Below are positions 1 to 5,096 of a stretch of 8,689 bases of DNA, piece by piece (within the stretch, counting starts at the first letter, position 1; each line of letters opens with the position of its first letter). A model generated the notes under the pieces. It searched no databases. It saw only the letters and a program-made list of their open reading frames with translations, and was not told the DNA's origin. This DNA comes from Gemmatimonadota bacterium (lineage in GTDB: Bacteria > Latescibacterota > UBA2968 > UBA8231), in the NCBI GenBank assembly GCA_026706505.1, contig JAPOYQ010000730.1:1-8689 (forward strand), given 5' to 3'. Both the position numbers and the translations under genes were made by a program.

Positions 1-171
1 AGCTTCAACGAATCAGGCCCCGCGCACTACTATTTGGAAGGCGATACGCTCGTGATTGAAGATCCCATCGACGAAGGACCTCTGCGGCTGACAAAGACGT
101 TGGCCGACCAAGAAGCAGGATCTACGGCCGTGGAGACGGCTTCGTGGGGGCAAGTCAAACAACCTCACTGA
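1..171 (+). CDS. C-terminal part of a small exported-type protein (partial, 5' end outside window)
   Basis: The first reading frame is open from base 1 to TGA at 169-171 and gives the last 56 residues of a protein. The segment reads YYLEGDTLVIED, then a short divergent stretch, then TAVETASWGQVKQPH at the end. This matches the C-terminus of the intact secreted protein at 6825-7445 (YQLDGDALHLF ... TAVKTMGWGQLKSHF) and the relic at about 2399-2536 (YQLEGDRLTVWS ... TAVIATSRGQVKVRR). The shared pattern is Y-x-L-(E/D)-GD-x-L, then TAV, then GQ(V/L)K near the end, so it is a paralogue of those genes. The family is not known to me. Alternating hydrophobic residues suggest beta-strands, perhaps a small lipocalin-like barrel, which is inference. 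Whether the N-terminus is intact cannot be seen. The truncated lipoprotein gene at 214 follows 42 bases downstream in the same direction. Confidence 0.72.
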   Translation, partial: SFNESGPAHYYLEGDTLVIEDPIDEGPLRLTKTLADQEAGSTAVETASWGQVKQPH

Positions 172-213
172 AAGTTGTTTGGTCATTTACCCCACTCCAC
201 AAAGGAAGTGCCT

Positions 214-435
214 GTGAAAGCCGCTCTGTTTTTCCTCCTTGCCTGCGCCTTGACCCTAGGCGCATGTTCCGACGACCGCGATCCCGTTTCCGCCAGCGAG
301 CCGCCAGCGCTCGGTGCGGTCGAGGTCCAAGCCGACGAGCCCGTAAAGATCCCTACGCCGCAGCATGGGCCGGACGGCCCGGAGCTGGTGGTACAAGAGC
401 CGCCAGAAGAAGGAGGTATGACCAGCCCGGTCTAA
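214..435 (+). pseudogene. Truncated paralogue of the LivK-like solute-binding lipoprotein
   Basis: Start GTG at 214 is chosen because AAAGGA (201-206) lies at proper distance and the product then begins like the intact paralogue at 1115. Residues 1-18 form a lipoprotein signal (FFLLACALTLGAC) with lipobox LGAC and Cys18. The mature start (SDD...) and the segment LGAVEVQADEPVKI match the intact gene (LGVVEVRADEPVKI). Right after the shared 'aagatcc' (about 345-351) homology stops and the frame runs into the long repeat, adding about 25 unrelated residues before TAA at 433-435. The whole ligand-binding domain (about 370 residues) is missing, so the gene cannot bind a solute. A short lipoprotein of 73 residues could still be made. 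DNA similarity to the intact copy is clearly below identity and includes indels, so this is an older paralogue and not a fresh duplication. Confidence 0.75.
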
Positions 436-699
436 GTAATAATGCACGTCGGTAGTGGAGAAGAGGCCGACGTGCGAGCGCGGCTCCTAGCGCTGGAGAG
501 ACCGGACGGGAGCCGTGTCTTATAGTGCCGCAGGGTTGCTCCAGACCTGCGGCCGGGAGCTGCGCCTAGCCCGCCCCGGGGGGGAGGTTTAGGTCGCAAC
601 TCCCTCCTTTCTCAAGGCGGTTGGGAGGATACGCATATAAACGCGGTGTTCGACCCGACCAGCCGCCTGCGCTTTTTCGTCCGGTGGGCGCTCGGCGCG
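356..699 (+). repeat. Long direct repeat, copy 1 (DR1, 344 bp)
   Basis: This stretch recurs in the same orientation at 7563-7907. By eye I find only three differences: A374 is C in the other copy, C385 is T, and one T is inserted after the AGGAGGT near 418. The left edge is where the truncated lipoprotein loses homology to its paralogue. The right edge falls inside the membrane-protein frame that begins at 646. The body contains many inverted repeats, listed under the RNA candidate. No transposase gene, terminal inverted repeat or target duplication is seen. It may be a non-autonomous mobile element, a segmental duplication left by recombination, or a gene leader copied together with the start of its gene. 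Confidence 0.9.
427..627 (+). ncRNA. Candidate structured RNA inside DR1
   Basis: Read as RNA, this segment folds into consecutive helices visible by eye. CCGGTCT 427-433 pairs with AGACCGG 499-505 and encloses GCACGTCGG 444-452 / CCGACGTGC 467-475 and AGCGC 477-481 / GCGCT 490-494, which makes a three-way junction. Then follow ACGG 506-509 / CCGT 513-516, CCGCAGG 528-534 / CCTGCGG 546-552, TGCGCCTA 561-568 / TAGGTCGCA 590-598 with one bulge, and CTCCC 600-604 / GGGAG 623-627 around an inner CCTT/AAGG stem. Two more stems lie just upstream (367-380 and 385-406). I do not recognise an Rfam family. It could be a free RNA, a leader controlling the gene at 646, a guide-like RNA of a mobile element, or DNA hairpins used in transposition. 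GC-rich sequence forms some helices by chance, but nine nested or sequential stems in 260 nt is a lot. Confidence 0.4.
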
Positions 700-1083
700 G
701 CCGCAGGCATCTTTATTATTCTGCTGAATGGCGGCCCGAACCGCGAGAAGATCGACCGGCTGGAGGCGAGGGAAAGGTACATCATGGACAAAAATAAGGG
801 GATTGTCTTCGGGGTCTTTGTGGGTGTCGTGTTGTGTGTGTGCTTCTTCTTTGCGTTGGAAAGCCACGTAGGGGCCGTATTGTTGCTAGCGGCCGTGGCG
901 ATTTTTGCCGTCACCAAGGGTGCTGACTACTTCAAGCTCAAGACGACCGGCTCTGAGGACAAGGGCATGGCGTCCGACGAGTTGCGGGAGCGGCTGGCCG
1001 CCGTCGAGCGGCGGCTGACGGAGGTGCAGGACGTGATGATCGCTCTCAGCGAAAAAATCGACCACATAGGGGACAGAATCTAA
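646..1083 (+). CDS. Small membrane protein with C-terminal coiled coil, unknown function
   Basis: From GTG 646 the product is 145 residues; from ATG 784 it is 99. The ATG has the better ribosome site (GAGGGAAAGG 768-777). The upstream 46 codons also look coding, with a very high share of G or C at third positions and a membrane-like segment (WALGAAAGIFIILL), so the start is unresolved. After ATG 784 come two hydrophobic helices (GIVFGVFVGVVLCVCFFFAL and VGAVLLLAAVAIFAV), then a charged heptad-like tail (residues about 70-99 of the short form: ELRERLAAVERRLTEVQ). This layout resembles PspB/PspC-like or other small inner-membrane proteins with a cytoplasmic coiled coil, but I cannot name a family. 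The first 54 bases lie within DR1 and recur, truncated, at 7854. SBP gene 1115 follows 31 bases later. Confidence 0.62.
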   Translation: MFDPTSRLRFFVRWALGAAAGIFIILLNGGPNREKIDRLEARERYIMDKNKGIVFGVFVGVVLCVCFFFALESHVGAVLLLAAVAIFAVTKGADYFKLKTTGSEDKGMASDELRERLAAVERRLTEVQDVMIALSEKIDHIGDRI

Positions 1084-1114
1084 ACATTGGCCCAATGCCA
1101 TACAGGAGGCCCTC

Positions 1115-2365
1115 ATGCAATGCGCGCTGTTTTTCCTACTCACCTGCGTCTTAACCTTGGGCGCATGTTCCGATGATCCGATTTCCGAGCCGGGCACCCC
1201 ATCGCTCGGCGTGGTCGAGGTCCGCGCCGACGAGCCCGTAAAGATCCGTTCGCTTCTGGCGCACACCATCGCGCCGTCGATTGGTGTCTCGCAGCGCCAC
1301 GGCGTTGAGTTAGCCGTGCGCGACATCAGCCGCATCCACGGCTACGCGATTGAACTCGGCGAGCCGGTAGATGGTACCTGTGGGCCGGATGGTGGGCGCG
1401 CCGGGGCCGAGCAGATTGCTGCCGACCCGCAGGTGATCGGCGTGATCGGCACGTCCTGCTCCGGCGCGGCCGTAGCGGCCTCGCCCGTGCTCAGCGAGGC
1501 CGGCTTGGTGATGGTCTCGCCATCCAATACCTCGCCTCGGCTCACGTCCGACCTCGCTGGCAACGCCGGTCCCGACTACCACCCTGGGTATTACCGCGTG
1601 GATGACAACGATCTCTACCAAGGGCAGGCCGTCGCCGACTTCGCGTACCGTGAACTGGAGCTTAAGCGCATGGCGACCGTCGATGATGGCGACCCGTACA
1701 CCACCGCGCTCGTCAGCGCGTTTGGCGATGCGTTCCGCGTCCTTGGCGGCGACGTCACCGCCGTCACCCAGATCCAGAAGGGCGACACGGACATGACGGA
1801 GGTCCTCGCAGCGATTGCGGCAACCGATCCAGACGGCATCTTCTTCCCGCTCTTCGAGGTAGAAGGCTCGCCCTTCACCGAGCAGGCGCGAGGATTCGAC
1901 GGCTTGGAAGATGCGACCCTCATCACAGGCTCCGCTCTGCTGATCTCGGCGTTTCTTGGCCAGCCGCATTCAGCGGGCGTGTATGGCGCGGGGCCGGTGG
2001 CGGATCTGGGCGCAAACATCAATGCGTTCACCGGCAAGAGCGCCGGCGAGGTGCTCGCCGCGTATGAAGCCACCTACGGTGAGTCGCCCGCCTCGACGTA
2101 CTGGGCCCATGCCTACGACGCGACCACGCTGCTGCTTTCTGCCATCGAGTCGGTCGCCGTGGTGGAGGACGGGAAGCTGTCTGTGGATCGCGCCGCGCTG
2201 CGCGAGGAACTTAGTGCGACGGCCGGTTTTCAGGGCCTCCTCGGCACACTCGCCTGCGACGATTTCGGCGACTGCGGCACCGGGCGCGTCAATATCTATC
2301 ACCACACAGACTCCAGCGTTACGGATCCCGCGCAGTTGCCGGTGGTGTACCAGTTCGCACCGTGA
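1115..2365 (+). CDS. LivK-like ABC transporter solute-binding lipoprotein
   Basis: The 416-residue product has the type I periplasmic-binding fold of the branched-chain amino acid family (Peripla_BP_6/LivK). Start ATG 1115 has AGGAGG at 1104-1109. A lipoprotein signal occupies residues 1-18 (lipobox LGAC, Cys18). The family's ligand-loop segments are visible: GVIGTSCSGAA at 109-119 and SEAGLVMVSPSNTSPRLT at 127-144, then a second lobe with HAYDATTLLLSAI and an ending PVVYQFAP typical of complete family members. It should be anchored outside the membrane and deliver an amino acid, amide, urea or similar small polar ligand to an ABC permease; the ligand cannot be read from sequence. No permease or ATPase genes (LivHMGF) lie in the window, so it is an orphan and may serve a distant transporter or act as a sensor. 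GC is high (about 70% in sampled lines), unlike the HNH gene next door. Confidence 0.9.
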   Translation: MQCALFFLLTCVLTLGACSDDPISEPGTPSLGVVEVRADEPVKIRSLLAHTIAPSIGVSQRHGVELAVRDISRIHGYAIELGEPVDGTCGPDGGRAGAEQIAADPQVIGVIGTSCSGAAVAASPVLSEAGLVMVSPSNTSPRLTSDLAGNAGPDYHPGYYRVDDNDLYQGQAVADFAYRELELKRMATVDDGDPYTTALVSAFGDAFRVLGGDVTAVTQIQKGDTDMTEVLAAIAATDPDGIFFPLFEVEGSPFTEQARGFDGLEDATLITGSALLISAFLGQPHSAGVYGAGPVADLGANINAFTGKSAGEVLAAYEATYGESPASTYWAHAYDATTLLLSAIESVAVVEDGKLSVDRAALREELSATAGFQGLLGTLACDDFGDCGTGRVNIYHHTDSSVTDPAQLPVVYQFAP

Positions 2366-2536
2366 GTGGATGCTAGCCTTTGCAGGGCTGGACGCTTTGG
2401 GGTCTCCTACCAACTCGAAGGCGACAGGCTCACCGTCTGGAGCCTGATGATCGGGGGCGAGCCTTTCGTCATGCAGCGGGAAGGACAGACCGCCGTGATC
2501 GCTACAAGCAGGGGGCAGGTCAAAGTAAGGCGATGA
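2366..2536 (+). pseudogene. Relic of the exported-protein C-terminus (second copy)
   Basis: Directly after the lipoprotein's TGA, in the same frame, the sequence continues open to TGA 2534-2536. From about 2399 the translation YQLEGDRLTVWS ... TAVIATSRGQVKVRR aligns with the C-termini of the proteins at 1-171 and 6825-7445. The roughly 160 N-terminal residues of the family, including the signal peptide, are absent, so this is a deletion remnant. A GTG at 2366 could start a 56-residue peptide, but no ribosome site other than the tail of the preceding gene is seen. The relic's TGA overlaps the ATG of the HNH gene (ATGA). That suggests the HNH gene was coupled to, or landed against, the old gene end. 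Confidence 0.66.
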
Positions 2537-2928
2537 GACGGCATATTATTAACCAGCTTGTTAGTGAAGGACTTATGGGTGGATTGGCACCCCGAGTAGG
2601 CGAAAGAGCCGGATATAAGTGCGAGTACTGCAATAAAGATATGCTTGCTTCAACGGCCGACTACGGCTTCTCATGGCAACACGACCATATCATTCCTCTG
2701 TCCGCGGGCGGCGAGGACACCTTTTACAACATTGCCCTGAGTTGCTCGGTCTGTACTATGCTGATTAAAAAGGGCTGGAATCCAGTAGAAAACGCGGGGG
2801 AAGATCCCAGCCGAGAGCAGCTAATAGAAGCCGTAAGACAGTATGTGAAAGACCAGAAAGCCGATTGGGATGACAATCTTTCAAGAGTTCGGGAAATCCT
2901 GGGATGGGTTGACCCGGCCGAGCGTTGA
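2533..2928 (+). CDS. Stand-alone HNH endonuclease
   Basis: Start ATG 2533 overlaps the relic's stop as ATGA; a weak AAGG lies at 2527-2530. The 131-residue product has the zinc-ribbon HNH pattern: CEYC (Cys30, Cys33), HDHIIPLSAGG (Asp51-His52, the general-base histidine), YNIALSC with Asn66, and CSVC (Cys71, Cys74). Many family members have Asn directly after the second CxxC; here it is Thr75, followed by KKG. The fold would cut DNA using one metal ion. No second domain is visible, only a charged helical C-terminus (residues 88-131). Such small HNH proteins occur in phages, mobile elements and restriction systems, and nothing here decides between these. GC is about 51% by my count over 2581-2880, well below the adjacent lipoprotein, a sign of transfer. 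A terminator-like hairpin follows the stop. Confidence 0.85.
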   Translation: MRRHIINQLVSEGLMGGLAPRVGERAGYKCEYCNKDMLASTADYGFSWQHDHIIPLSAGGEDTFYNIALSCSVCTMLIKKGWNPVENAGEDPSREQLIEAVRQYVKDQKADWDDNLSRVREILGWVDPAER

Positions 2929-2930
2929 CC

Positions 2931-3006
2931 GGGCGGCTGTGCCCGAACCCTCCAAGCGCCCCGCAAAGCGCGGTCATGTTCGGGTGCGGCCGTCCGCCTT
3001 TTCTTT
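2931..3006 (+). terminator. Long hairpin terminator after the HNH gene
   Basis: GGGCGGCTGTGCCCGAA (2931-2947) pairs with TTCGGGTGCGGCCGTCC (2979-2995) over 17 positions, four of them G-U pairs when read as RNA. The 31-nt loop holds a smaller GCGC/GCGC pairing. A T-rich tract (CCTTTTCTTT) follows at 2997-3006. It begins two bases after the HNH stop codon. The loop is longer than in a classical intrinsic terminator. Confidence 0.6.
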
Positions 3007-3054
3007 GGGAATTATATACTTGGCTACTCAAGAAATATCGACGACTGGATAACT

Positions 3055-3094
3055 GGATAGTGTATTCATTTGAATTTCAGACGGATATACTCCC
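3055..3094. repeat. Degenerate loop-less copy of the 79-bp inverted repeat (R4)
   Basis: GGATAGTGTATTCATTTGAA is followed at once by TTTCAGACGGATATACTCCC. These match the left arm (GGTAGTGTATCCGTTTGAA) and right arm (TTCAAACGGATACACTACC) of the intact units with several substitutions, and the 41-nt centre is missing. It lies five bases from the end of the response-regulator remnant. It is either a decayed unit that lost its loop or a shorter subtype. Confidence 0.6.
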
Positions 3095-3099
3095 GTTGT

Positions 3100-3228
3100 T
3101 TATGCTTCCGACGACTCTTCTTCCCGCTCTTCAGCCTCACCGATGCGATAGCCGACCTCGGGCTCCGTGAAGATGTAGCGGGGGTTGTTGGCGTCGTCGC
3201 CTAATGTACGTCGCAGCCTCTTGAATAC
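3100..3228 (-). pseudogene. C-terminal remnant of an OmpR-type response regulator
   Basis: On the minus strand, in a different frame from the sensor gene upstream, codons from about 3228 down to TAA (3100-3102) read VFKRLRRTLGDD, then NPRYIFTEPEVGYRIGE, then an acidic tail. This is the end of the winged-helix DNA-binding domain (Trans_reg_C): the recognition-helix end (RLRRxLGDD) and the wing (YIFTEPxVGYR). The receiver domain and the first part of the winged helix are absent. The remnant abuts the sensor fragment at about 3227-3231, so a deletion joined the two. If translation continues from the sensor the remnant is out of frame and not made. Confidence 0.78.
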
Positions 3229-4186
3229 CCAAGAATTCAGCCCGCAGCTGCTTCAGCTCCTCTTGGGGCGTCATGTCCTGTACGGTCACGACAACGGACT
3301 CGACCTCGCCCTTCCCAGCATAGATGGGAGTGGCATTGACCAAGGTGGTCACCGACCGGCCGTCGGGTATCTCGATGACAATCTCCTCGGCACGCACCGT
3401 CTCGCCCGTGCTCAGCGCCTGCGCCAGGGGGAACTCTTCGAGGGAGACTTCCCGCCCATCCGCGCGCCGGAAGGTCAGCACCTCCAGGAGCTGCTCCAAG
3501 GAGCGACCCGGCATAAGCAGGTCGCCGAAGATCCTGCTCGCCTCCCGGTTGAGCGATACTAGCTGCCCCAACTTCGCATCGAAGACCACGACCCCCACCG
3601 GCGAGGTGTCTATCAGGGCCTCCAAGTCGGCCCGGGCCCGCTGCTCGTTCCGGTGCTGGCGGGCGTTGGCCAGGGCCAGCGCCGCTTGGCCGGCGAATAT
3701 CCCCAGGGTTTCCTCGTCTTCGTCGGTGAACTCCAGTCCGTCCTCCTTCTCGGCCAGATAGAAGGTGCCGATGTGGGTACCGCGATGACATATCGGCGTC
3801 CCCAGAAAGGCCCGTACCGGCATGAGGTCGCTGGTAACACCCAGCGACCTAGCGTGCGCGGAAAAGTCCCGCAGTCGCAACGGTTCCGAATTCGTGCTGA
3901 AGAGTTCAAAAAGCCCCAGCCCCTCCTCCTCGGGCAGATCCAACAACGCTTGGTGTTCTTCCGGCGTCAGGCCAGAGGTTACGAAGTCATAGAACCGCCC
4001 GGACTCGTCGAGGGCGGCAATCCCGCCGTAGCGGGCACCGGTCAGCGACCGGGCGCTGTCCACGACCTCCTGCAGGACGATGTTTAGGTCCAGGCTCTCA
4101 TTGATGCGAAGGCTGGCCTCGCTCAGCCTGGACAGACGGTCTCGGAGGACCGCTACCTGTGGGTCGCGCGGGTCGGCTTTGGTCAA
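3137..4186 (-). pseudogene. GAF-PAS sensor protein, histidine kinase module deleted
   Basis: Start is TTG at 4186 with AGGAGGT six bases upstream (4193-4199). Residues 1-32 form a charged helix, 33-177 a GAF domain (LTGARYGGIAALD ... FLGTPICHRGTHIGTFYLAEK ... AGQAALALANAR), 184-305 a PAS domain (ALIDTSPVGVVVFD ... NREASRIFGD), and 306-320 the start of the linker helix (EELKQLRAEFLG). In relatives this motif continues directly into the HisKA box (SHELR) and the ATPase domain. Here homology stops at residue 320, and the last 29 residues are an out-of-frame reading of the response-regulator remnant. The protein could still bind a small ligand, but it cannot autophosphorylate. Its promoter is intact, so a truncated sensor may be expressed. 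Start, domains and codon use otherwise look healthy, so the deletion is probably recent. Confidence 0.85.
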
Positions 4187-4192
4187 CGTCTT

Positions 4193-4199
4193 ACCTCCT
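4193..4199 (-). promoter_or_regulatory. Ribosome binding site fixing the TTG start of the GAF-PAS gene
   Basis: On the minus strand AGGAGGT stands six bases before TTG 4186. No ATG or GTG in that frame has a comparable site, so the rare TTG start is preferred. Confidence 0.75.
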
Positions 4200-4288
4200 A
4201 TGGACGGCGTTCGAGCCTCGGTCCAGGTCGTCGAACTCGACCAGACGGGGCCACGAGATGCAAGGCACAGTAGGCCCCGCCAGGGCTA

Positions 4289-4317
4289 ATTATACCTTTT
4301 CGGGCAAAAAATCACAA
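4289..4317 (-). promoter_or_regulatory. Sigma-70-type promoter of the GAF-PAS gene
   Basis: On the minus strand TTGTGA (plus 4312-4317) and a perfect TATAAT (plus 4289-4294) are separated by 17 bases. Transcription would start near 4282, giving a leader of about 95 nt before the TTG start. The surroundings are AT-rich compared with the flanking genes. It is the best promoter match I found in the window. Confidence 0.75.
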
Positions 4318-4389
4318 TAATATCACAGGCAAAGGCCCCTGAAGTCACTCACATGACACGCACAAAGATTAACTTAAGGCAGGAATTTA

Positions 4390-4468
4390 GGTAGTGTATC
4401 CGTTTGAAATTTCCAGTCGTCTGATAAAGGGCAGAAACACCCGAAAAAATTCAAACGGATACACTACC
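4390..4468. repeat. 79-bp inverted-repeat unit R1
   Basis: Perfect 19-bp arms GGTAGTGTATCCGTTTGAA (4390-4408) and TTCAAACGGATACACTACC (4450-4468) flank a 41-nt centre. The same unit recurs at 4998-5076 (one change) and 6412-6490 (three changes), with the centre almost unchanged, so more than the arms is copied or conserved. No flanking target duplication is visible. The arm polarity (GTT...AAC) is opposite to integron attC core sites (AAC...GTT). It could be a MITE-like element, a recombination site of unknown type, or an RNA hairpin between genes. The three-gene set starts 31 bases to its right. Confidence 0.93.
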
Positions 4469-4499
4469 GCAAGCCGAATCCCCAAAGGAGCAAAAGCCC

Positions 4500-4637
4500 A
4501 TGCCCCAAAAAGCATCGAATTTCGGCAAGGTCGCCAAATACGCAGCTATTGGCACCACAGCCGTCGTGGTCTTAGGCCTGCTCTTCATAATCGCGATAGG
4601 GAGTATGATGGATGAGCTAACGGGTCCCAGTCAGTGA
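4500..4637 (+). CDS. Small single-pass membrane protein (45 aa), first of an overlapping trio
   Basis: ATG 4500 has AAAGGAG at 4484-4490, nine bases upstream. The product is MPQKASNFGKVAKYAA, then a membrane helix at about 17-36 (TTAVVVLGLLFIIAIG), then a short acidic tail (MMDELTGPSQ). Positive residues before the helix predict the C-terminus outside. No family is recognised. Its TGA overlaps the GTG of the next gene by four bases (GTGA), so the two are probably translationally coupled. It is the first gene after repeat R1. Confidence 0.66.
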   Translation: MPQKASNFGKVAKYAAIGTTAVVVLGLLFIIAIGSMMDELTGPSQ

Positions 4638-4735
4638 AGTTGAGAGACTTCCTGCTGCACTACGTGCTGTTCTTCGCAGCGGTTTACGCCTTGCTCTACG
4701 GCCTGTTCCGACTGGCAAGGTGGCTAGCATGTTAG
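4634..4735 (+). CDS. Very small membrane protein (33 aa), second of the trio
   Basis: GTG 4634 overlaps the preceding stop as GTGA. The 33-residue product has a short basic N-terminus (MKLRDF) and one long hydrophobic helix (FLLHYVLFFAAVYALLYGLF), and ends RLARWLAC. Its stop TAG (4733-4735) lies inside the first codons of the next gene, which starts at 4729. It has no separate ribosome site, so coupling is likely. Size and layout resemble small toxin-like or regulatory membrane peptides, but that is only analogy. The evidence that it is real is the pair of tight overlaps on both sides and its membrane-protein composition. Confidence 0.55.
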   Translation: MKLRDFLLHYVLFFAAVYALLYGLFRLARWLAC

Positions 4736-4932
4736 AATGGAAGCTGGTCAAACAAACCGGGCGGTCTTTCGCCAAAAAAGACGGCACGTATCTGGTCGTT
4801 GGCTACTACGAACACTCGCGGCCGCGGCTATTCTTCTACGCCGCCTACCGAGGGGGCCAAGAAATAGCCTATGGCAGCGGCTACGGCTCCAGAGAACAAG
4901 CCCAAGCCGCCGCCGAGGACGTCGTTTTGTAA
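4729..4932 (+). CDS. Small soluble protein (67 aa), third of the trio
   Basis: ATG 4729 is chosen over GTG 4720 because AAGGTGG (4717-4723) sits five bases before it; it overlaps the previous gene by seven bases. The product MLEWKLVKQTGRSFAKKDGT begins with a basic strand-rich part, continues with aromatic strands (YLVVGYYEHSRPRLFFYAAY), and ends with a helix (SREQAQAAAEDVVL). This order of strands then an Ala-rich helix ending in AAED recalls small phage or plasmid proteins of unknown role. No transmembrane segment or signal is seen. Fused genetically to two membrane peptides, it could be their cytoplasmic partner. Confidence 0.72.
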   Translation: MLEWKLVKQTGRSFAKKDGTYLVVGYYEHSRPRLFFYAAYRGGQEIAYGSGYGSREQAQAAAEDVVL

Positions 4933-4953
4933 GGGTGGATCGCGTCGCAAGGT

Positions 4954-4997
4954 GGATCAGGGGCCCCTGCTGGAGGGCTTAGGGCTCCCGGTGATCC
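4954..4997 (+). other. Imperfect hairpin between the trio and R2
   Basis: GGATCA (4954-4959) pairs with TGATCC (4992-4997), and the interior holds GGAG/CTCC plus the 12-bp palindrome CAGGGGCCCCTG (4958-4969) as an alternative. The structure ends exactly where repeat R2 begins (4998). It has no T-tract, so it is not a classical terminator. It may protect the 3' end of the trio transcript or be a trace of the event that placed R2. Confidence 0.4.
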
Positions 4998-5076
4998 GGC
5001 AGTGTATCCGTTTGAAATTTCCAGTCGTCTGATAAAGGGCAGAAACACCCGAAAAAATTCAAACGGATACACTACC
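4998..5076. repeat. 79-bp inverted-repeat unit R2
   Basis: Identical to R1 except for C at position 3 (GGCAGTG). It is followed by seven T (5077-5083) and then the AGGAGGA ribosome site of the lipoprotein gene at 5097. Read in the plus direction, a 19-bp stem followed by T7 resembles an intrinsic terminator with an oversized loop. It could end the trio's transcript or attenuate the next gene. Confidence 0.93.
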
Positions 5077-5096
5077 TTTTTTTAGGAGGAAAAGAT

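Noticed and set aside
488..520. GCGCTGGAGAGACCGG resembles the opening of a glycine riboswitch
   Set aside because: The conserved second half (GCCGAAGG ... GCAA ... CTCTCAGGCA) is absent and no glycine-cleavage or transport gene follows.
1310..2413. Long minus-strand open frames opposite the LivK-like gene
   Set aside because: They are shadows caused by high GC; none has a ribosome site or recognisable domain, while the plus strand encodes a clear family.
3237..3791. Second minus-strand frame (184 codons) inside the GAF-PAS gene
   Set aside because: Gly/Arg-rich shadow of the real frame with no domain or start site.
4404..4430. TTGAAA and GATAAA inside the 79-bp unit as a portable promoter
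   Set aside because: The spacing between the hexamers is only about 13 bases and no better combination is found; not called.
4394..4615. Open frame reading MYPFEISSRLIKGRN through R1
   Set aside because: It is the translation of the palindrome itself, recurs in mirror form on the other strand at R2, and lies over the better-supported small gene at 4500.
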